Shown: positions 13,633 to 19,901 of the stretch, piece by piece
Numbering within the stretch: position 1 is the stretch's first letter
Layout of the letters: each line of letters begins with the position of its first letter
From: an uncultured beta proteobacterium
GTDB taxonomy: Bacteria > Pseudomonadota > Gammaproteobacteria > Burkholderiales > Burkholderiaceae_C
Length of the DNA stretch: 19,901 nt
Direction of reading: 5' to 3'
NCBI GenBank assembly: GCA_903886165.1
Contig: CAISLL010000019.1
Location: 1-19,901, forward strand
Notes under the pieces: generated by a model
Seen by the model: only the letters and a program-made list of their open reading frames with translations
Databases searched by the model: none
What the model was told of the DNA's origin: nothing
Position numbers and translations under genes: made by a program

Positions 13633-14525
13633 GTCAAGCCACCACTTTGGACAAGGCGCGTTACACCTTTGGGGGTGATGAGCATGTATTTGTCGAAATC
13701 AGCGAATCCATGTCGCTGCCAGCCTTCTTCAAGGGCATGGCCATTTGCAACGAACTGCGCAGGCGCACCATGCCGGGGGTGACAGAGATCTGCCCGGCCA
13801 ATGCGTCGTACCAGGTTCGCTTTGACCCGGACATCATTTCGCCGGACCAGATGATGCGCAGCTTGCAGGACATCGAGGTTGCGGTCGGCGATGCCGAGAT
13901 GGCGCTGCAGACCCGCATCGTCGAAGTGCCCGTGCTCTACAACGACCCATGGACGCATGAAACCCTGATGCGCTTTCGTGAACGCCACCAAGACCCCCAG
14001 AGCACCGATCTGGAATACGCGGCGCGGGTCAACGGCTTTCAAACAGTAAACGAATTCATCCATGCACACTCAGCGTCGCCATGGTTTGTGTCGATGGTGG
14101 GTTTTGTAGCAGGGCTGCCATTTTTGTTCCAGATGGTGGAGCGGCAACGCCAGCTTGAAGTTCCCAAATACCTCAGCCCGCGCACCGACACGCCTAAGCT
14201 CACGCTCGGCCATGGCGGATGCTTCAGTTGCATCTACTCGGTGCGTGGCGCGGGTGGTTACCAGATGTTTGGTGTGACGCCGGCACCGATCTTCGACCCG
14301 GCGCAAAGCTTGCCCTATCTGAAGGACATGATGGTGTTCTTCAAGCCGGGTGACATCGTCAAGTGGAAACCGATTGACCGCGCCGAGTATGACCGTATCA
14401 CCCTTGAGGTCGCCGCCGGCACCTATCAGCTGCCCATGCATTCCGTGACGTTTTCACTGAAGGCATTTCTGGCCGACCCCGATTCCTACAACCAAAAACT
14501 CTTGCAGGTGCTCCATGGCAATTGA
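13629..14525 (+). CDS. pxpB: PxpB/KipI-like carboxyltransferase subunit with urea-carboxylase-type motifs
   Basis: The 298-residue length exceeds canonical PxpB/KipI (about 220-240). The first 90 residues match the family's N-terminal region (FVEISESMSLPAFF, GVTEICPANASYQVRFD). From EVPVLYND (99-106) onward the motifs resemble the carboxyltransferase region of urea carboxylase: ARVNGF, GFVAGLPFLF, SPRT (183-186), GHGGCFSCIY (194-203) and GAGGYQMFG. Canonical PxpB instead has GGQTGIYP and GGWHLIGRTP here. It probably forms the carboxyltransferase site with the PxpC-like protein. The start at 13629 is fixed by AAGGAG seven bases upstream and a four-base overlap with the carboxylase stop. The symbol follows the common annotation and does not imply 5-oxoproline as substrate. 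Confidence 0.85.
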   Translation: MSQATTLDKARYTFGGDEHVFVEISESMSLPAFFKGMAICNELRRRTMPGVTEICPANASYQVRFDPDIISPDQMMRSLQDIEVAVGDAEMALQTRIVEVPVLYNDPWTHETLMRFRERHQDPQSTDLEYAARVNGFQTVNEFIHAHSASPWFVSMVGFVAGLPFLFQMVERQRQLEVPKYLSPRTDTPKLTLGHGGCFSCIYSVRGAGGYQMFGVTPAPIFDPAQSLPYLKDMMVFFKPGDIVKWKPIDRAEYDRITLEVAAGTYQLPMHSVTFSLKAFLADPDSYNQKLLQVLHGN

Positions 14526-15489
14526 ACTGATCAAGCCAGGATTGGCGACAACCGTACAGGACGCTGGTCGCCCTGGTTACTACCACCTGGGCATCCCGCT
14601 GTCGGGCGCCATGGACCAGGAGAGCTTTCTGCAGGCGAACTGGCTGGTGGGGAACCCGGACAACGCCGCGGTGCTGGAATGCACGTTGATGGCCCCCGAG
14701 CTGCGTTTTGACGCCGACGCGGTGTTGGCCGTGACCGGTGCACAGGCCGCGCCCAAGCTCAATGGTGTCGAAGTGGCAAGACATACCAGTTTTGCAGTAA
14801 AGGCGGGGGATCGCCTGTCCTTTGACTTTTTCAGGCTCGGTGCCCGCCTGTACATCGCGGTGGCGGGTGGCATTGACGTGCCGGTGGTTCTGGGTAGCCG
14901 GTCCACTTACGGTCTGGGTGCCTTTGGCGGTTTGCAGGGCCGCAAGCTGCAAGCAGGCGATGTACTTCCGGTGGGCCAGACGACGACGCCCGCGACGGTG
15001 GGGAAAACCTTGCCAGACTCGCTGAGAACTGCACTGGCAAAAGAAGTCCAGCTCAGGGTATTGCCGGGCCTGTATTTCCACAGGTTGCAAGCGGAATCGG
15101 TGCAAAGTTTCTTTGCCGATACCTGGCGTGTGGCACCGGAAGCAGACCGCATCGGCTACCGCTACAAAGGCGGCACGCCGCTGAAGTTTCATGAACGCAC
15201 TCCACCTTTTGGTGCAGGCTCCGATCCCTCGAACATCGTGGATGCCGGTTACCCCTATGGCTCGATCCAGGTACCCGCCGGGCGCGAGCCGATCATCTTG
15301 CATCGGGACGCCGTCTCCGGTGGGGGCTATGCCATGTTGGGCACGGTCATCAGCGCCGATATGGACCTCATTGCGCAGATGCAACCCAATCACTCGGCAC
15401 ATTTTGTCCAGGTGGACATGGCGCAAGCCCTGGCCGCCCGTGCCGAGCGACACACCCGTCTGGCGCATCAGCGTCAGGCTCTGCTTTGA
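14515..15489 (+). CDS. pxpC: PxpC/KipA-like biotin-dependent carboxyltransferase subunit
   Basis: This 324-residue protein is of the AHS2 (allophanate hydrolase subunit 2) family, normal length. Motifs: TVQDAGRPGYYHLGIPLSGA at the N-terminus, NWLVGNPDNAAVLECTL, YIAVAGGIDVPVVLGSRST, GLGAFGGLQGRKLQAGD and GSDPSNIVDAGYPYGSIQVP. This domain occurs both in PxpC and in the carboxyltransferase part of urea carboxylase, where it pairs with the PxpB-type domain. The ATG at 14515 overlaps the end of pxpB by 11 bases, so expression is coupled and the two products probably form a heteromer. It lies 26 bases upstream of the binding-protein gene, placing uptake and catabolism in one transcript. Confidence 0.9.
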   Translation: MAIELIKPGLATTVQDAGRPGYYHLGIPLSGAMDQESFLQANWLVGNPDNAAVLECTLMAPELRFDADAVLAVTGAQAAPKLNGVEVARHTSFAVKAGDRLSFDFFRLGARLYIAVAGGIDVPVVLGSRSTYGLGAFGGLQGRKLQAGDVLPVGQTTTPATVGKTLPDSLRTALAKEVQLRVLPGLYFHRLQAESVQSFFADTWRVAPEADRIGYRYKGGTPLKFHERTPPFGAGSDPSNIVDAGYPYGSIQVPAGREPIILHRDAVSGGGYAMLGTVISADMDLIAQMQPNHSAHFVQVDMAQALAARAERHTRLAHQRQALL

Positions 15490-15515
15490 TTTTTTCACAA
15501 CCCCAGGAGACCACT

Positions 15516-16598
15516 ATGAACCGCACCTTCACCCGCAAGATTCTCACCGCCAGCATCGCCATCGGTGCCAGCCTGGTATGGCAAAGCGCCAGCGCAGCCA
15601 ACTGGTTCCCTTACAAGGCCGAAGCCACCGAGCCTGCCTTTGCCGCCGATGGCAAGAAGGTCATGATGGACTACACGCCACTGACCAAAGCCAGCAAGAA
15701 ATGGGATATTTGCGTGTCCTTCCCTCACATGAAGGACGCCTACTGGTTAGGCGTAGACTACGGCGTGGTTGAAGAATCCAAGCGCCTCGGTGTCAAGCTA
15801 AACCTGGTGGATGCGGGTGGCTACACCAACCTGGGCAAGCAGATTTCACAAATCGAAGACTGCGTGGCACGTGGCGCCAATGCAGTGGTGATCGGCGCGA
15901 TCTCCGGCGACGGGCTGAACAACCTTGTCAAGTCGCTGGCGGCCAAGAAAATTCCGGTGGTGGACCTAGTCAACGGCATCAGTTCGTCCGACGTCTCGGC
16001 TAAGTCGCTGGTATCGTTTTACACCATGGGACAGTCGACCGGCGAATACCTGGCCAAGAAACACCCGGCGGGCAGCCCGGCCGTCAAGGTGGGTTGGTTT
16101 CCCGGCCCGGCCGGTGCCGGTTGGGTAGAAGCCGCGCACAAGGGATTCATGGACGCGATTAAGGGCAGTGCCGTGGTGGTGCTCGACCCAAAATATGGCG
16201 ACACCGGCAAAGAAGCGCAGTCCAAGCTGGTGGAAGACGTGTTGCAGGCCAATCCCGACCTTTCCTATGTGGCGGGGACTGCGGTCACCGCCGAAGCCGC
16301 AGTGGGTATTTTGCGCAGTCGCAAGCTGGACAAGAAAGTGCAGCTGCTGTCCTTTTACATGACACCCGGTGTCTACCAAGGCATTGAGTCGGGTCGGATT
16401 CTGGCAGCACCCGCCGATTCCATGGTGATTCAGGGACGCGTCGCGATCGACCAGGCGGTGCGTTTGCTGGAAGGAAAAGAGCTGACGCGCCATGTCGGAC
16501 CCAAAATCTTCGTGGTGGACCCCGGTAACTACAAAACGGTTCGCTTCGACGACATCCTGCCGCCCGCATCCTTCAAACCAACGTTTGAAGTCAAGTAA
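15516..16598 (+). CDS. TorT-like periplasmic substrate-binding protein of an ABC transporter
   Basis: This 360-residue type I periplasmic-binding-fold protein resembles TorT in motif order: WDICVSFPHMKDAYWLGVDY, NLVDAGGYTNLGKQISQIED, VVDLVNGI, FPGPAGAGWVEA, YVAGTAVTAEAAVG and LLSFYMTPGVYQGIESGRI. In E. coli TorT presents TMAO to the TorS histidine kinase. Here no kinase is near and an ABC ATPase and permease follow directly, so it is more likely the transporter's receptor. A signal peptide is clear: MNRTFTRK, a hydrophobic core, and a probable cut after QSASA (residue 27). The start at ATG 15516 follows AGGAGA. The ligand is unknown; a small amide, lactam or ureido compound is inferred from the neighbouring enzymes. 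Confidence 0.85.
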   Translation: MNRTFTRKILTASIAIGASLVWQSASAANWFPYKAEATEPAFAADGKKVMMDYTPLTKASKKWDICVSFPHMKDAYWLGVDYGVVEESKRLGVKLNLVDAGGYTNLGKQISQIEDCVARGANAVVIGAISGDGLNNLVKSLAAKKIPVVDLVNGISSSDVSAKSLVSFYTMGQSTGEYLAKKHPAGSPAVKVGWFPGPAGAGWVEAAHKGFMDAIKGSAVVVLDPKYGDTGKEAQSKLVEDVLQANPDLSYVAGTAVTAEAAVGILRSRKLDKKVQLLSFYMTPGVYQGIESGRILAAPADSMVIQGRVAIDQAVRLLEGKELTRHVGPKIFVVDPGNYKTVRFDDILPPASFKPTFEVK

Positions 16599-16621
16599 GG
16601 CGGAATCTGCAATCCAACGGC

Positions 16622-18130
16622 ATGAAAGATTTTCATCTCTTACACACTGAAGGTCTGTCCAGGTTCTACCCTGGCGTTCGAGCCCTGGATTCGGTGGACT
16701 TCGACCTGGTGGCTGGCGAAGTGCACGTGCTGTTTGGCGAGAACGGCGCGGGAAAATCCACGCTGATCTCGCTGCTTGCTGGGGCCAACACGCCAAGCGC
16801 AGGCAGCATCCATGTGCGAGGCGTTGCCAAGCACTTTGGCAACGTCCACGACGCTCGCATGGAAGGGATCAGCGCGGTTTTTCAGGAATTCTCGCTGATC
16901 CCAACCCTGACGGTGGCACAGAACCTATGCCTTGGCGAAGAACCCTTGCACAAGGGCATGCTGGACAAGCAGCGGCTCTTGAAACGCGCCCAAAGCAGTC
17001 TTGACGAGTTGGGCTTTGAGGTCAACGCAACAGCGCTCGTGGCGACCCTCAGCCGGGCCCAGCAACAAATGGTGGAGATTGCCAAGGGCTTGCGTGGACA
17101 AGTCGGGGTGCTGATTCTGGATGAACCGACGGCTTCTCTGACCGAGCGTGAAACCGCCCATCTGTTCGCGCTCATTGGACGGCTGAAAGAGCAAGGCGTG
17201 GGCATTGTGTATATCTCGCACCGAATGCAGGAGATATCACAGATCGCTGATCGGGTGACGGTGCTGCGCGATGGTCGCAAGGTCTGCACGGTGGAGGCTT
17301 CCGAGACCACGCACGATCAACTCATCACGCTGATGAGTGGTCGCACGATTGAAAAAATCTACCCACACATCGAATCTCGCCCTGGTGAGGTGGTACTTGA
17401 AATCCAGAACTTGAGCACCCGCAGCGGCGTGCGCAACGCGTCCATTACCGCACGTCGCGGTGAAGTGGTGGGGCTTGCGGGACTGGTTGGTTGTGGTAAG
17501 TCAGAGGTGCTGCGCGCGGCATATGGCCTTGACGCGGTTGCGCATGGGAAAATTATGCTCAATGGGCACGACCATACCCATGCCACCGCCGCACAAAGTT
17601 TGAAGTCGGGGTATTTCTATTTGCCACCCGACCGCAAATCGGAAGGTCTGGTGCTGGGATTCAGCAGCGCCTCCAACATCACCTTGCCCGTTTTGAACGG
17701 CCCACTGCGGGGGCCGGGCGGCTGGTTGCGCAAGAAGGGCTTGCGCCGCTTGGCTGCCAAGGCCGGCGACCAGGTCGAACTCACTGCCCGCAACATGAGC
17801 AAAGCGGTCGGGCTGCTGTCTGGCGGCAACCAGCAAAAGGCGCTGTTTGCCAAGGGACTGACCAGCGAAATGGCCTTGTACGTATTCGACGAGCCAACGG
17901 TGGGTGTTGACGTGGGGACACGCTCGGCACTGTACGGAGTGATCAAGCAACTGTGTGAAGGCGGCGCTGCGGTGGTATTGATTTCTTCTGATCTGCCTGA
18001 AGTTCTGCACCTGGCCCACAGGGCCTATGTGATGTGCCGCGGCGAAGTGATGGGGGAGTTGCAGGGCTCCGAGATCACCGAGAGTGGTCTATTAAGTTTG
18101 TTTTTTGGTACCAAGGAAGGTCAGTCATGA
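16622..18130 (+). CDS. Sugar-type (CUT2/RbsA-like) ABC transporter ATPase, two domains
   Basis: This 502-residue tandem ATPase has normal length for the RbsA family and sits on the inner membrane's cytoplasmic face. Domain 1 has Walker A GENGAGKST (39-47), signature LSRAQQQM (143-150) and Walker B LILDEPTAS (D167, E168). Domain 2 has GLVGCGKSE (287-295, K293), canonical LSGGNQQ (399-405) and VFDEPTVGVD (D423, E424). Many family members have Arg rather than Lys in the second Walker A; here Lys is present. The gene starts 23 bases after the binding-protein stop, with only a distant purine-rich stretch as ribosome site. Its stop overlaps the permease ATG. Confidence 0.93.
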   Translation: MKDFHLLHTEGLSRFYPGVRALDSVDFDLVAGEVHVLFGENGAGKSTLISLLAGANTPSAGSIHVRGVAKHFGNVHDARMEGISAVFQEFSLIPTLTVAQNLCLGEEPLHKGMLDKQRLLKRAQSSLDELGFEVNATALVATLSRAQQQMVEIAKGLRGQVGVLILDEPTASLTERETAHLFALIGRLKEQGVGIVYISHRMQEISQIADRVTVLRDGRKVCTVEASETTHDQLITLMSGRTIEKIYPHIESRPGEVVLEIQNLSTRSGVRNASITARRGEVVGLAGLVGCGKSEVLRAAYGLDAVAHGKIMLNGHDHTHATAAQSLKSGYFYLPPDRKSEGLVLGFSSASNITLPVLNGPLRGPGGWLRKKGLRRLAAKAGDQVELTARNMSKAVGLLSGGNQQKALFAKGLTSEMALYVFDEPTVGVDVGTRSALYGVIKQLCEGGAAVVLISSDLPEVLHLAHRAYVMCRGEVMGELQGSEITESGLLSLFFGTKEGQS

Positions 18131-19170
18131 ATTCCCCTAACGCCATTGCCGTGTCTGCGACATCTATTCCTTTCACTGAAAGGGTGTCGCTGGGTGCGCG
18201 TCGACTGTTTGTTCGTCTGGGTGTCCTTCCTTTCATGTTGGTACTCGCCGTGATCGTGTTTGGCATGCTGTCTGACCAATTCCTTTCAGCGCAGAACCTG
18301 ACGAATCTGCTGCGTCAGTCGGTCTACCTGATTCTGGTTTCCACGGCGCAAATGCTGGTTTTGGTCACCGGTGGCTTTGACCTTTCGGTGGGAACCATCA
18401 TGGCATTGACCTCGGTGGTTTCTGCCTTGGTCATGCAAAGCCTGGGCGGCAGCCTGCCGGACATGGTCGGTCTGGTCATTGTTGCAGGCTGTCTTGCCGG
18501 ATTGATGGCCGGTGCGCTGGTTGGACTGCTCAATGGCTTGGGCGTCGCTTGGGCTGGCGTGTCGCCGTTCATCATGACCATGGGTGTGCAGTCAATCGGT
18601 TTTGGCGCGGCACTCTACCTCACGGGAGGAGTTCCAGTGAACCGCCTGCCGCCAGCCTTTAGTGATTTGTTTGGATTTGGTACCGTCCTCGGCTTGCCAA
18701 TCCCAGTATTGGTCACTGCTGTGTGCGTACTTGCCGTCCATCTGTTGATGAACCGGCTGCCCACCGGCACTTACTTGTTGGCCGTGGGGGGAAATGCGAA
18801 GGCGGCTGCGCTTTCAGGCATTGATACGCGCAAGGTGCTGCTAATGGCTTACCTGATGTGTGCGGTATTGGCATCCATCAGTGGCCTGCTATTGACCGCC
18901 CGGGTCGAGACCGGTGAGGCGAACCTGGGCGGCACCATCGCGCTCGAATCAATTGCGGCCTGTGTCATCGCTGGAGTCAGCTTGCGCGGCGGTATTGGGC
19001 GTGTTCCCAATGTGGTGCTGGGTGCCATCTTCATTGGCTTGGTGCAAAACGGCATGAACCTGACCAATGTGGGCTCTTATCTGCAGATGGTGGTGTTGGG
19101 CCTGCTTTTGATCATCGCTGTGGTTGCCGACAAGTTTCGCCAAAGCATGATCTTGCCCAACGCTAACTGA
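18127..19170 (+). CDS. RbsC-type ABC transporter permease
   Basis: This 347-residue polytopic inner-membrane protein of the branched-chain/ribose permease family (BPD_transp_2) has roughly 8-10 hydrophobic segments. Characteristic motifs are LVTGGFDLSVGTIMALTSVV, NRLPTGTYLLAVGGNAKAAA, LSGID, LESIAACVIAGVSLRGG and GRVPNVVLGAIFIGLVQNGM. It starts at ATG 18127, which overlaps the ATPase stop (ATGA) and is preceded by AAGGAAGG. The frame is open further upstream, but that part lies inside the ATPase gene and is not used. Only one permease gene is present, so it probably works as a homodimer. It is the last gene of the operon. Confidence 0.93.
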   Translation: MNSPNAIAVSATSIPFTERVSLGARRLFVRLGVLPFMLVLAVIVFGMLSDQFLSAQNLTNLLRQSVYLILVSTAQMLVLVTGGFDLSVGTIMALTSVVSALVMQSLGGSLPDMVGLVIVAGCLAGLMAGALVGLLNGLGVAWAGVSPFIMTMGVQSIGFGAALYLTGGVPVNRLPPAFSDLFGFGTVLGLPIPVLVTAVCVLAVHLLMNRLPTGTYLLAVGGNAKAAALSGIDTRKVLLMAYLMCAVLASISGLLLTARVETGEANLGGTIALESIAACVIAGVSLRGGIGRVPNVVLGAIFIGLVQNGMNLTNVGSYLQMVVLGLLLIIAVVADKFRQSMILPNAN

Positions 19171-19190
19171 ATTCGCCAACCAGTCTTAGA

Positions 19191-19208
19191 AAGCACTTTG
19201 AAGTGCTT
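19191..19208 (+). terminator. Hairpin 20 bases after the operon's last stop (possible weak terminator)
   Basis: AAGCACTT (19191-19198) and AAGTGCTT (19201-19208) are perfect inverted arms separated by two bases, giving at least a 6-bp stem. The position suits a transcript end, but no T-run follows, so termination is uncertain. Confidence 0.35.
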
Positions 19209-19830
19209 AAGAAACGAGAAGAAAACGCCGCCAATTCGGCACTGATGGTGCGTAGCATGCCGCCGTAGCACGCGGTGTATTGATGTGAACGTCTGTCATG
19301 TGATCGGGAATCCAAATGGGCGATGCACGAAAAACACGAGATGAAGCGGAATCCATAGCGTGTTCTTCAATGTCAGCTTCTGCTGGGCGCGCCAGATTAG
19401 AGTCCGCATTGGAGGCGCGAGACGCACCGACAGTATCTGTTCGAGACCGTGTACCCCATTGGGTGAACTCGCGGTCGTACAACTCACATTTTGGTCACTG
19501 AAGCCAATTTCCGTTATCGGGCGGCCAATTTGAACTTGTGAAGACCCGCTGCTAAGCGGGTTTACAAATTTCTCCAGATCTGACCTTCGCCATGGTGCCC
19601 GGCATCTAGCGACGCTGACCAACACTTGACGACCAACATCGGCCTTTCACGATGAGCTTTCGTGAGTTAAGTGCGCCGCGGCGGCGGGTGTTCAAGCCAG
19701 ACCTGCATCGACGGCTGATGACCAAGTGGGCGTGGCGTTTAGCGCAGTTGCGACACTGGGGAGTTCAAAGGCCCGGGAACAGCCGCGCAGTTGAGAGATG
19801 CTTCGGCCCAAGTCATGAAGCACCCCAACC
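19209..19830. other. Gene-poor stretch with no recognisable product
   Basis: About 620 bases separate the permease operon from rsmI. Several short open frames exist (about 60-110 codons, both strands, overlapping one another), but none has a good start context or a recognisable family motif. Another open frame starts at ATG 19652 and runs off the right edge through the antisense of rsmI, which makes it unlikely to be real. No tRNA cloverleaf, RNase P RNA core or transposase motif was seen. It may be decayed coding or mobile-element sequence. Confidence 0.5.
19544..19561 (+). terminator. Perfect 7-bp hairpin, possible terminator
   Basis: ACCCGCT (19544-19550) pairs with AGCGGGT (19555-19561) around a GCTA loop. 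The right arm is followed by a weak, interrupted T-rich stretch (TTACAAATTT). It could end transcripts from either side, such as readthrough from the permease operon or from rsmI on the other strand. Confidence 0.35.
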
Positions 19831-19901
19831 TCAGCCATTCTTCAGCGCCAACGCCAGCTCATACAAGGCGTTGCGCGGCTCGCCTGTGATGTCGGCGGCC
19901 A
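19831..19901 (-). CDS. rsmI: 16S rRNA (cytidine-1402-2'-O)-methyltransferase (partial, C-terminus only)
   Basis: Only the last 23 codons are in the window. The minus strand ends AADITGEPRNALYELALAL then KNG and a stop (19833-19831). This matches the conserved RsmI C-terminus, which in E. coli ends with a similar LAAEIHG...NALYKYAL pattern. RsmI methylates C1402 of 16S rRNA in the ribosomal decoding centre. The catalytic SAM-binding part lies beyond the right edge. The identification rests on a short but characteristic stretch. Confidence 0.75.
   Translation of the reverse strand, partial: AADITGEPRNALYELALALKNG

Noticed and set aside
14398..15498. 366-codon minus-strand open frame opposite pxpC
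   Set aside because: It mirrors the pxpC coding frame and lacks any motif; pxpC on the plus strand is certain.
19430..19460. GTTCGAGACC resembling a tRNA T-arm
   Set aside because: No matching acceptor, anticodon or D arm could be folded around it.
19652..19901. Plus-strand open frame running off the right edge
   Set aside because: Its last part is antisense to the rsmI C-terminus, its start has no ribosome site and no motif was recognised.

Overview
The window reads as a chromosomal segment of a betaproteobacterium, most likely Burkholderiales/Comamonadaceae (Rhodoferax, Polaromonas or Acidovorax-like). This rests on the moderately high GC, the short type-2 ArgC, and the PP2C, FHA, CHASE2-cyclase and GAF-GspE gene order. 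The genus is an inference. No rRNA, tRNA, CRISPR array or intact insertion sequence was seen.

Left part (1-9851): the 5' end of argC (minus strand) diverges from sucCD, which encodes both succinyl-CoA synthetase subunits and ends in a clear rho-independent terminator. A co-directional signalling and secretion-ATPase cluster follows: a PP2C-type Ser/Thr phosphatase, an FHA phosphothreonine-binding protein, a CHASE2 class III adenylate cyclase, a GspE/PulE ATPase with an N-terminal GAF domain, and an M48 metalloprotease. The last three genes overlap, which suggests coupled translation. No protein kinase is encoded in the window.

Junction (9852-10145): the first ~60 codons of a YitT-family membrane protein are recognisable, then the similarity stops and the frame runs into the 3' end of a LysR gene. 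This looks like the left edge of an acquired or rearranged block.

Right part (10090-19170): a LysR regulator (minus) diverges from a tightly packed eight-gene operon: pxpA-like, mini biotin carrier, biotin carboxylase, pxpB-like, pxpC-like, TorT-like periplasmic binding protein, double-domain sugar-type ABC ATPase, and RbsC-type permease. The layout predicts uptake of a small amide, lactam or ureido compound by the ABC transporter, followed by ATP- and biotin-dependent N-carboxylation and hydrolysis. The PxpB-like protein carries motifs closer to the carboxyltransferase region of urea carboxylase than to canonical PxpB/KipI, so 5-oxoproline should not be assumed as substrate. This operon is the most interesting part of the window.

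Right end (19171-19901): about 660 bases have no recognisable intact gene and contain two short hairpins. Then comes the 3' end of rsmI (16S rRNA 2'-O-methyltransferase) on the minus strand.
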